From an uncultured Muribaculaceae bacterium (GTDB taxonomy: Bacteria > Bacteroidota > Bacteroidia > Bacteroidales > Muribaculaceae), in assembly GCA_910584365.1 (NCBI GenBank), contig CAJUAF010000014.1:1-64000 (forward strand): a stretch of 64,000 nucleotides of DNA, given 5' to 3'. Below the pieces are notes generated by a model, which was not told where the DNA came from, did not search any database, and saw nothing but the letters and a program-made list of their open reading frames with translations. Positions 40,384 to 47,713 of this stretch are shown piece after piece; the stretch's first letter is position 1; every line of letters begins with the position of its first letter. The position numbers were made by a program, and so were the translations under genes.

Positions 40384-40988
40384 TGGCCGGGAATTGAGGC
40401 GGTGACGCCGTAAGGCTCGAGCAGAGGCAGAATCCCGGGGAGCAGAGGGGAATCCCCTTCGTTGTCGATGGTGACCAGGGGAACGTGCAGGTCGGCGGAG
40501 GTGACGCGGCGCTGGCGGCTCATGCGGGCGCGGACAGCGTCGCGGCCGGCGTTGTCGCGGAGGCACGCGCGGCGCAGACGTGTGTCTTCCGTTGCCTCCA
40601 CCAGCCAGACGGCGTCGACCCGGTGATGCAGATTGCTCTCCAGCAGGATAGCCGTCTCGATGAACAGCACTTTCTCCCCGGCGTTGGTTTCTTTCCACTG
40701 TTCGATATCCTCGAGTACCCGATGATGCACAATCGCGTTTAGACGCGAGAGTTTTTCCGCATCGGAAAATACGATTTCGGCCAGGCGCGGGCGGTCGATA
40801 ATACCGCCGGAAACGGTTTCCGGAGAAATTTCCTCCGAAAGACGCCGATGGATTTCCGGATCTTTGTCCATGAGAATTTTGGCCCGGGAGTCGCAGTCGT
40901 AGACTTTCAGGCCGAGGGTGGCGAGAATACGGCAGACAACCGATTTCCCGCTTCCGATTCCGCCGGTTATAGCAATTGTCCGGGCCAT
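40371..40988 (-). CDS. coaE: Dephospho-CoA kinase
   Basis: This enzyme carries out the last step of coenzyme A synthesis, phosphorylating dephospho-CoA. The protein is 205 residues. The P-loop GGIGSGKS starts near residue 9, with GLKVYDCDSRAKILMD and the lid region TRLRRACLRDNAGRDAVRARMSRQ. The gene abuts the YbbR-domain gene directly and overlaps the DUF2851 gene, in the nusB-yajC-ybbR-coaE order typical of Bacteroidetes. Confidence 0.96.
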   Translation of the reverse strand: MARTIAITGGIGSGKSVVCRILATLGLKVYDCDSRAKILMDKDPEIHRRLSEEISPETVSGGIIDRPRLAEIVFSDAEKLSRLNAIVHHRVLEDIEQWKETNAGEKVLFIETAILLESNLHHRVDAVWLVEATEDTRLRRACLRDNAGRDAVRARMSRQRRVTSADLHVPLVTIDNEGDSPLLPGILPLLEPYGVTASIPGQWSV

Positions 40989-41966
40989 TTATCTGTCGGT
41001 TTTTTCGAGGAGGAACTCCACGGAGGAGGTGGAAAGTGAAGTGCTTTTATAATAAGGGGGAATTCCCTGGAGGCGTACCGGGAGGGTTTTCTTTCCGGGA
41101 GTGATATCGCGGTAGTCGACCACGGCTTTCATCGGCGTAGCGCCCGAGGAATAGAGGCTCTTGGGCAGGAGACAGGTGGCTTCCGCAATGGCCGGAAATG
41201 TCACCAGGCGCATACCGTGGGGTACGTTTATGGGTTCGATTTTCAGCTCGCGCGTCTTCGATACGAGGGGTTCCACCGGGAAAGTGACCCTTACCGTTCC
41301 TGGGACGGCTTTCATCCCTTCGGGAACATTGAGCCGGACTTCGACGGTGGTGGTGTCGGACAGTTCGGTCAGGGTGATGGGATAGGTATAAAGTTCTTTG
41401 ACTTTAAGACGTGACTTGAGATTGGAATAGAGCAGTACGGAGTCGGTGGATATCCGCGGGGTTCCGAAGACTTCATACTGGGGGAGGGTGGAGACGTCGG
41501 CGTCGACGATTACTCTCACCGGAATTCCGGGGTTGGTGGTATAGCTCAGATGGAGGGAATCAGGACGCACGGCCACGATGGAGGCACTGTTGCCGAAAAT
41601 GCCGCGCATGGCCGAGTTCAGCTGCGATTCGCTCAGCAGAAGATGGTTGTCGGCCAGCCGGGAGAAGTTTTCATAGCGGAGTTTGAGCGAGGGGGTCGCT
41701 CCCCAGGAGAATTTGGCAAGGGCCGAGCCTTTGTCCTTGACCGTAACGTTGATTACGGGTACATTGCCCGAAATTATCGTCATGTCGCGGGGGAAGTCCT
41801 CGAGTTTCAGCGGAATCCGGTAGTCTTTCTGAACTTCGTCGTTGAGGGCCAGCAGGAACCAGAAGACGGTGGATATCAGGAAGAAGACCATAAAAGTAAG
41901 GACATTGCGCCCCGTGGTGGTGCGCAAGTCCTCCTTTAGTTTTCTGTATCGGGCCTTGTAATCCAT
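40989..41966 (-). CDS. YbbR-like domain-containing membrane protein
   Basis: The protein is 325 residues. One N-terminal membrane segment (NVLTFMVFFLISTVFWFLLAL, about 19-40) anchors a periplasmic part built of YbbR-like beta domains. The family's role in Bacteroidetes is not settled. Its stop directly precedes the coaE start with no gap, and yajC lies 59 bases upstream, so all are one operon. Confidence 0.9.
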   Translation of the reverse strand: MDYKARYRKLKEDLRTTTGRNVLTFMVFFLISTVFWFLLALNDEVQKDYRIPLKLEDFPRDMTIISGNVPVINVTVKDKGSALAKFSWGATPSLKLRYENFSRLADNHLLLSESQLNSAMRGIFGNSASIVAVRPDSLHLSYTTNPGIPVRVIVDADVSTLPQYEVFGTPRISTDSVLLYSNLKSRLKVKELYTYPITLTELSDTTTVEVRLNVPEGMKAVPGTVRVTFPVEPLVSKTRELKIEPINVPHGMRLVTFPAIAEATCLLPKSLYSSGATPMKAVVDYRDITPGKKTLPVRLQGIPPYYKSTSLSTSSVEFLLEKTDR

Positions 41967-42025
41967 GCTGCCTTTGTGAGTCGGGCGTTCCCGGGGGAAA
42001 GAGAGGGATGCCGGAGATTGCGGAT

Positions 42026-42355
42026 TTATGCTTTGGGCTTGTTGGCTTCCTGCTCTTTGGCGTCGTTGGCGGAGGGATATACGGAACCCTTGTCAATCTT
42101 GATGGTGGTGTTGTCGGAGATGGAAATCAGGAAGTAGGTATCTTTGATTTCCTTGATTTTTCCGTAGATACCGCCGGCGGTGATAACGTTGTCCCCTTTC
42201 TGGAGACCTTCGCGGAACTTGCGGATTTCTTTCTGTTTTTTCTGCTGCGGGCGAATCATCAGGAAGTAGAATACTGCGATCAGGGCCACAATCATGATGA
42301 TGCCGCTGTAGTCTGCGGCGGGTGCTGTCTGGAGGAGGATGAGGTTGTAAAGCAT
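42026..42355 (-). CDS. yajC: Preprotein translocase accessory subunit YajC
   Basis: The protein is 109 residues. One membrane segment (about 16-35, IIMIVALIAVFYFLMIRPQQKKQKE) is followed by the cytoplasmic YajC domain (GLQKGDNVITAGGIYGKIKEIKDTYFLISI). YajC forms a complex with SecDF in other bacteria. It lies between nusB and ybbR in the operon. Confidence 0.96.
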   Translation of the reverse strand: MLYNLILLQTAPAADYSGIIMIVALIAVFYFLMIRPQQKKQKEIRKFREGLQKGDNVITAGGIYGKIKEIKDTYFLISISDNTTIKIDKGSVYPSANDAKEQEANKPKA

Positions 42356-42376
42356 CGGGATTATTGTTTTGGTTGT

Positions 42377-43807
42377 TTATTTCATTAGTTTACCCTGATC
42401 TTTGAGGTAGTTGACAACGGAGTAAAGCACCCCGTTGATAAACTGACCGCTGCGGGGAGTGGAATAGAAATTGGCGATTTCGATGTATTCGTTGAGGGTT
42501 ACCGGCACGGGAATCGTCGGGAAGTTCAGCAGCTCGGTGATGGCGGTGATGAGGATCACGATGTCGGTGAACGCCAGTCGTTCGGGATCCCAGTGGGACC
42601 CGTTGATGAACATATCGATGTATGAGCGGTATTCCTCGCGGTTGTTGATGGCTCCCAGGAAAAGCTCGGGCCCGAAGCGGGCGTCGTCGTCATTCTTGTA
42701 AGTGGGCAGAATCTCGATCGAGCCGTTTCCGGCGTTGGCCATCTGCTTGAGAGTCTTGAGAGCGAAAGTGCCCATTATAGCCAGGTCGTCATTCCAGAAG
42801 ACGGAGTTGTTTTCCAGCGCCTCGGCGATGGCGTCGCCGGGGAAGACCACATTTTTTAGCAGACGGCGCCAGAATTCGCAGTCTTCGGAGAAGGATGTCT
42901 GAGGCGTCTCCATGTATTCGCGGTAAATCTCGCTTTCGTGGATTGCGTCGAGAACCTGCTTTAGGAAGTAGTATTCCCCTTCCCAGGCGATGGCGCGTCC
43001 TTTGACATACTCGGCAATGGCCTGGTTGTCGCGTATGGCGGCCACGCAGGCATTGTTTATGAACCGGAGGTTGGGGTTGAGGTCTTCGTCGGTGGGGCAA
43101 TATTTCTCCTTGGCCGCCTCGAGGCGCTCGGCTTCCATGTCGGTGATGAACACCGGCAGGAGCAGCAGGGAGATATAAAGCTCGTAAGCCTTCTCTAGGG
43201 AGTCGTTGAGCGATTTGCGCGCCTGAGTCAGGGTGCTGCGCGTATCGGAGAAATCGTTGAGGGTATTGGACACCATCATGAAGGCATGGCGCATTCCCGA
43301 GGTGGTGAAGTTCTCGTTCTTGCGCGCCAGTTCCAGGAAAGCGGAATCCTTCGCTATGATGGTGGAGAGGATTACTGTCCAGAGTTTGACGTCGTCGGCC
43401 AGGGTGCGTTTCCCTTTCTTTTTCCGGTAATCGGCATAGACGGCCGACTCCACGATTTTATGGTAGAGATTCTGCAGTACGGAATCAAACTGTTCGACCG
43501 TGGCTCCCCCTTTGCCGATAAGTTCGCGGATGGAGATGTCGGCTGAGAGAGCTTTCGCCAGTGGAGTCCCGGCAAGCACGTTGGATTCACTGAGAGAATC
43601 GATTGCCGAGCGTCCGTTGCCCGGTTTGACCTTGCAGCCCGACAGTTGCAGGATCAGCAGCAGCAGGTCGAGGTACAGGGAATAGGCGTAACGGGCGTCG
43701 CGGGTATTCTTCTGCGGGGCGCTCTCGATATGGAATTCACTACGGGTAAGGAGGTAGGCGTAAAGCATCTGCACTACCTTGATTCGTATTAAAATTCGGT
43801 TGATCAT
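42377..43807 (-). CDS. nusB: Transcription antitermination factor NusB, enlarged by internal duplication
   Basis: The protein is 476 residues, against about 308 in Bacteroides (from memory) and about 140 in E. coli. The N-terminus (MINRILIRIKVVQMLYAYLL) and the C-terminal NusB core (FTDIVILITAITELLNFPTIPVPVTLNEYIEIANFYSTPRSGQFINGVL) are typical. Between them, a stretch of about 165 residues appears to repeat the following part. RYAYSLYLDLLLLIL (39-53) matches KAYELYISLLLLPVF (206-220), and VESAVYADYRKKK with its downstream DxxxW pattern (119-143) matches HESEIYREYMETP with DCEFW. The first copy looks diverged. Expected function: rRNA antitermination with NusE. Confidence 0.85.
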   Translation of the reverse strand: MINRILIRIKVVQMLYAYLLTRSEFHIESAPQKNTRDARYAYSLYLDLLLLILQLSGCKVKPGNGRSAIDSLSESNVLAGTPLAKALSADISIRELIGKGGATVEQFDSVLQNLYHKIVESAVYADYRKKKGKRTLADDVKLWTVILSTIIAKDSAFLELARKNENFTTSGMRHAFMMVSNTLNDFSDTRSTLTQARKSLNDSLEKAYELYISLLLLPVFITDMEAERLEAAKEKYCPTDEDLNPNLRFINNACVAAIRDNQAIAEYVKGRAIAWEGEYYFLKQVLDAIHESEIYREYMETPQTSFSEDCEFWRRLLKNVVFPGDAIAEALENNSVFWNDDLAIMGTFALKTLKQMANAGNGSIEILPTYKNDDDARFGPELFLGAINNREEYRSYIDMFINGSHWDPERLAFTDIVILITAITELLNFPTIPVPVTLNEYIEIANFYSTPRSGQFINGVLYSVVNYLKDQGKLMK

Positions 43808-43886
43808 CGTTTGAAATGTTCTGCGGTCGGAAAAAGCGGCCTGAGCCTCCGGAAGGCAAGGGCGGCGTTTTCGTCGAAATGTCGGG

Positions 43887-43894
43887 CAAAGTTA
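43887..43894 (-). promoter_or_regulatory. -7 element of the nusB operon
   Basis: TAACTTTG on the minus strand, 80 bases before the nusB start. No clear -33 element is found. Confidence 0.55.
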
Positions 43895-43977
43895 CGAAAA
43901 AGTTTCCTAACAACGGCTATCGCGGAGGGAATTTTTGCCTTGTCTCATTCCCGGGTCGTTCCGGCACGGTTTCGCGT

Positions 43978-44850
43978 TCATTGCGCTTCCGAGGAGGGGG
44001 CGTCAGTGTCCGAAACGTCGGATGAGGTGCGGGCAATCTGGTTGCGGGCCACCTGCAGGGTGGCTTCGAGATGACGTCGCTGGGCCTCCAGGTCGCGGGC
44101 CTCTATCGTGGCGCGGGAGTAAGCGTATGCGTCCGACAGGGCTTTGACCTGTGCGCGGGTCAGTTTTACGGATTTGGAGGATTTGCCGTGGAAGGTGAGC
44201 GTCAGGGGGATGTCGGCATGGGAATAAGCGAATTTTCCGATGGTGTCGCTTTGGGCCGGGGAGAAAGTTATCACTTCGGAGCCGGAGATGCGGTAGTTGC
44301 TTTCCCCGTCATAAGTGACGTCGGGGGTCCTCACCGAGGAAGCGCCGTCGGACAGGGACACGGCGGTATGGTGCAGCGACGACGGGTTCATGGAGGAGAC
44401 GATATAGAATTCCCCGATTTCCGAGACTCGTCCCTGGAGGCCGGTGGTGTTCATGAAGTCGGGATTGTAAGCCGACTTGCTGACCCAGTAGCCTTCAATC
44501 ATTCTGGGGTTCTTGACCCACATCATCTCGGGACGGAGTTTCTCGAGGCAGAGACGGTCCGTAGCCACCAGGGAATCATTGGTGGAGATCTTCAGCAGCG
44601 TGGCCTGTTCGATAACTTTCGGTCTGAGGGCCATCGCTTCCCGCTGGAGACCGAGTTCCGAGGGGAATGTTTTCTGAAGGGAGTCAAGCAGCAGGGTGGC
44701 GCGAGAGTAGTCGCGGGCCTGGAACGCTTCCGAGGCGCCGTCATAGAGGGCCTGGGCCTGCGGGTCAGCCTCTTTCCGGCCGGAGCAGGATACCAGGGCG
44801 CCGGCGAGGATGGCGGCGGACGCGAGTATGGGCAGTGAGGTTAGTCTCAT
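43978..44850 (-). CDS. Lipoprotein of unknown function, helical ends
   Basis: The protein is about 290 residues. The lipoprotein signal is MRLTSLPILASAAILAGALVSCSG, starting at the ATG at 44850; an in-frame TTG lies three codons upstream. The N-terminal part looks like a helical repeat (YDGASEAFQARDYSRATLLLDSLQ). A beta-rich middle (GRVSEIGEFYIVSSM) and a C-terminal helical tail (EARDLEAQRRHLEATLQVARNQIA) follow. I do not recognise the family. A terminator-like hairpin with a T run ends directly at its start codon. Confidence 0.75.
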   Translation of the reverse strand: MRLTSLPILASAAILAGALVSCSGRKEADPQAQALYDGASEAFQARDYSRATLLLDSLQKTFPSELGLQREAMALRPKVIEQATLLKISTNDSLVATDRLCLEKLRPEMMWVKNPRMIEGYWVSKSAYNPDFMNTTGLQGRVSEIGEFYIVSSMNPSSLHHTAVSLSDGASSVRTPDVTYDGESNYRISGSEVITFSPAQSDTIGKFAYSHADIPLTLTFHGKSSKSVKLTRAQVKALSDAYAYSRATIEARDLEAQRRHLEATLQVARNQIARTSSDVSDTDAPSSEAQ

Positions 44851-44904
44851 AAAAAACAAGTCAACAGAAATTATTACGCTAAGGTAGTAATTTTTGTTGA
44901 CTTG
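44851..44904 (-). terminator. AT-rich hairpin with T run abutting a start codon
   Basis: CAAGTCAACAGAAATTA (44857-44873) and TAATTTTTGTTGACTTG (44888-44904) form 17-base arms with one mismatch and a 14-base loop. On the minus strand TTTTTT follows (44851-44856) and the lipoprotein ATG comes right after. It probably ends the CotH transcript and may also control the lipoprotein. Confidence 0.7.
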
Positions 44905-44976
44905 TATGCAAAAGAATTCAAAAAACTCTGTCCGGGCAGGGTGACATTCCCCGGTAGAGTAACGCTTGCGGGAATA

Positions 44977-47604
44977 TCAGCGGAGAATCACCTTGCTGAC
45001 TTTGCTGCCCCGGCGGCAGATGTAGACGCCCGGGAGGGTAGTCGCGGGATCCACCCGGACTCCCTGCATATTGTAGTAGAGGGCGGGAATGTCTTCGCCG
45101 ACAGTCTCCTCAACGGTTTCCAAGGAGCTTACGACGCCGTCTTTCCGGAGGGTGAACACCTGCTCCGGAGTGGTACGGCCGGCATGGGTTGCGTAGACCG
45201 TAATACGGTGGTTTTCCGTCAGGTCTGTCTTGGATATTTCCCATTGCTTGCCGCTGTTTACAGCCTTTCCTCCGGCGGAGGAAGCACGCACCGCAGGAGC
45301 GGAAGCCGGGATTTCCACCTCCCCGATAATCTCATCTTTAACCCACAGTTTCCCCAGGGAGGTGGAAATCTTCAGACGGCTGTTATCTTCTTCGACAACA
45401 GGGAGCGGCATTTCGGCGTGTTCGCCGGGGGTATAGCCGATTGTGTTGTCGAAATGTTCTATGATCCGGCGGCAGAAATCCCTGACATGGTCCACTTCAG
45501 CCTTGAACGAACCCCGGGCTACGGCGTTGTCGTGGACGCAGACGTCCAGAATCGGCCATCGCTCGAAATTCAGTGCCTGGGATTCCTGGAGCAGCGAGTA
45601 ATAGTGGTCGATGACCTCCGAAAGATGGTCGTAGGTCAGGCCGTTGTCGCGGGCGGCTCCCCAGAGATGGCGCAGTTCCACGGCGGTCTCGGGATCGGAC
45701 ATCACTTTGTCGGTGAAATCCACGAAATCCCCGGCCCTGGATTCGGTGATCTTATACAGGTAGCCCATCGGAGAATTGTAGGCCTGGGCGGAAAGATATC
45801 TGCTGTTGTCGAAAGCGACGTCGAAATCCCACGCCGGACCGCTGTAAATGTGCGGGTCCCCCTGCTCTTTGTACATATTGAAGCTCCACATCACATCCTT
45901 GTTGCCGCCAACCTCGTTCGTCATCAGCAGCTGAAGGAAAGATTCCACGTCGAACACATCGCGGTAGGATTTCTCGCCGGAGAATCTGCCGTCGGCGACG
46001 CGGGAGGTCATTTCCGAGAAATAACCGGAGATATAGGTCAGGGGTTCCGGAGTCTGGAACAATACGTCCTTGTCGTCGGGGGCCTTGACTGTAACCGGGA
46101 TTGTGTATCCGCGGGATGACCGGAACCAGGTCCCGGCAGGCTCGGAGTCGGCGTATGCGTCTACCTCGAGGAAATATCCCCCGGTGATTCCCTCTCCTTC
46201 GGTGTCGCCGGCCTCCTCAAGAGTCATTTCGTGGATATTGACGCGGTTCTTGTCTACTTCCTTCGAGTCTGCAAGCTGATAGCATCCGCGGTATTCCCCG
46301 TTGATTATGACATCGACGGGGACGCACTGCGGGGTCCACGCCAGTCCCAGCAGACGGGAGATCTCGAAGGCGACAAGGTTGCGCATCAGAGATTTGTCGC
46401 CGTAGTTGTTGAGCAGTTCCCATTTCTTCTTTTCGGCTTTCAGCGAGGCCAGCGGCCTGGCTTTCTTGTCGAATTTCATGCGGATGGGACGTTTGGGGAA
46501 AGTGCGGCTGTAATTTCCGCGCTCGCGGGCGATTCCGGGTTTGCTCAGGATGGAGCCGTCCGTGCCGATGACGGTCAGCGTTGCCGTAAGGTCATGCTCC
46601 TTGTCGGGGTCCACATTCCGGTCATGCGGCTCCTCCATGCCGGCTGTGTTGATTATGACGGTCGGAAGATTCGTGAAGCGGAACAGCGAGGTGTCGTCCC
46701 CTTCCCCTTTCTCGCCGAAAAAGCGCAGTTCGGCCAGTTCGGCATGGGAACCCTGGCTTCCTCCGGCGCCGTTGTCGCGTCCGGCATCGGTCAGCCGGCG
46801 GGGACCCACGTAGCGGACATACCGGAATCCGCGGGAACAGGTTACTTCGGCCTCGTTCCACTGTCCGGCACCTCGGGTGCTGCGGATAATGCAGATGGGG
46901 AGCGCGTCGGAGAAATCCTCGTTGTTCGCCCCTTCGAAAACGCCGAGATTCACTTTCCACGATTCATCGTCGGCGCTCATCCAGCATACTTTGCTGATGA
47001 CGTATTTTTCTCCGAGGTCCAGTCCGGCCCAGGCCCGGTCGGCCTGACTGGCTTTATAGGTCGTGGAGGGATTGCTGTCGAAGAGGTTCTGAAGATTCTC
47101 CTTCGGGGAGAGTCCCATCGGCATACCTCCCAGTCCCTCGGCGGGAACCACGGGGTCGGGTTGCGCCGCTTTCCGGGCGGTGATTTTTGTGAACGTTACT
47201 CCGTGTCCCTCGAAACAGAGGCCGTAGAGCTGCAGGCAGCGGACCATCTCATCGGTCAGAACCACGTCTGCGGCCTGGCTGTCCCCCTGGGGGAGGTCAG
47301 CGTAGATATACTCGCCGGAGGTGCCGGTCGTGGTGTATAGATGGCAGGCTTCCGAGGCGCTGTTTGGGTTTACGCGCCCCTCTTTCCTTGGAGCGTAAAT
47401 CTGAGCCTGGGCGCCGGAGCCGGCATTGTAGAAGATAGTCAGGCAGTCATCCGCCGCCACCGATACGAACTTGTCCGCCGCAATCTGATGGAAAGAACCC
47501 CATGAGTCGCCTGTACTCCACGGTCCGACCGCGATTTCAATGTCCTGTCCCATACAGGGAACAAAACCCGCGACCGCCGCCGCGATAAGCAATTGTTTTA
47601 GCAT
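44977..47604 (-). CDS. Secreted CotH kinase-family protein with discoidin-like domain
   Basis: The protein is 875 residues. A signal peptide (MLKQLLIAAAVAGFVPCMG) is followed by a beta-rich N-terminal domain (about 20-150), a discoidin/F5-8-type module (about 165-295: LFDSNPSTTYKA, DLGEKYVISKVCWMSA, RYVRYVGP) and a CotH domain (about 315-680: GNYSRTFPKRPIRMKFDKK, WELLNNYGDKSLMRN, SGPAWDFDVAFDN). The C-terminus (LPALYYNMQGVRVDPATTLPGVYICRRGSKVSKVIL) resembles a type IX secretion sorting tail. CotH proteins are protein kinases in spore coats of Bacillus; in Bacteroidetes their target is unknown. A surface or secreted location is inferred. Confidence 0.82.
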   Translation of the reverse strand: MLKQLLIAAAVAGFVPCMGQDIEIAVGPWSTGDSWGSFHQIAADKFVSVAADDCLTIFYNAGSGAQAQIYAPRKEGRVNPNSASEACHLYTTTGTSGEYIYADLPQGDSQAADVVLTDEMVRCLQLYGLCFEGHGVTFTKITARKAAQPDPVVPAEGLGGMPMGLSPKENLQNLFDSNPSTTYKASQADRAWAGLDLGEKYVISKVCWMSADDESWKVNLGVFEGANNEDFSDALPICIIRSTRGAGQWNEAEVTCSRGFRYVRYVGPRRLTDAGRDNGAGGSQGSHAELAELRFFGEKGEGDDTSLFRFTNLPTVIINTAGMEEPHDRNVDPDKEHDLTATLTVIGTDGSILSKPGIARERGNYSRTFPKRPIRMKFDKKARPLASLKAEKKKWELLNNYGDKSLMRNLVAFEISRLLGLAWTPQCVPVDVIINGEYRGCYQLADSKEVDKNRVNIHEMTLEEAGDTEGEGITGGYFLEVDAYADSEPAGTWFRSSRGYTIPVTVKAPDDKDVLFQTPEPLTYISGYFSEMTSRVADGRFSGEKSYRDVFDVESFLQLLMTNEVGGNKDVMWSFNMYKEQGDPHIYSGPAWDFDVAFDNSRYLSAQAYNSPMGYLYKITESRAGDFVDFTDKVMSDPETAVELRHLWGAARDNGLTYDHLSEVIDHYYSLLQESQALNFERWPILDVCVHDNAVARGSFKAEVDHVRDFCRRIIEHFDNTIGYTPGEHAEMPLPVVEEDNSRLKISTSLGKLWVKDEIIGEVEIPASAPAVRASSAGGKAVNSGKQWEISKTDLTENHRITVYATHAGRTTPEQVFTLRKDGVVSSLETVEETVGEDIPALYYNMQGVRVDPATTLPGVYICRRGSKVSKVILR

Positions 47605-47634
47605 TTGGTAAAAAGATTTCTAAGTAAGGATTCA

Positions 47635-47642
47635 CAAAGGTA
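47635..47642 (-). promoter_or_regulatory. -7 element of the cotH-like gene
   Basis: TACCTTTG on the minus strand, 31 bases before the start. The -33 element is only weakly matched. Confidence 0.55.
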
Positions 47643-47713
47643 ATCCCTTTTTCTTAAAGAAATCTGTACGATTTTACCCAATCCTTTACAATTTCTGCAA
47701 AAATCAGGGAAAT

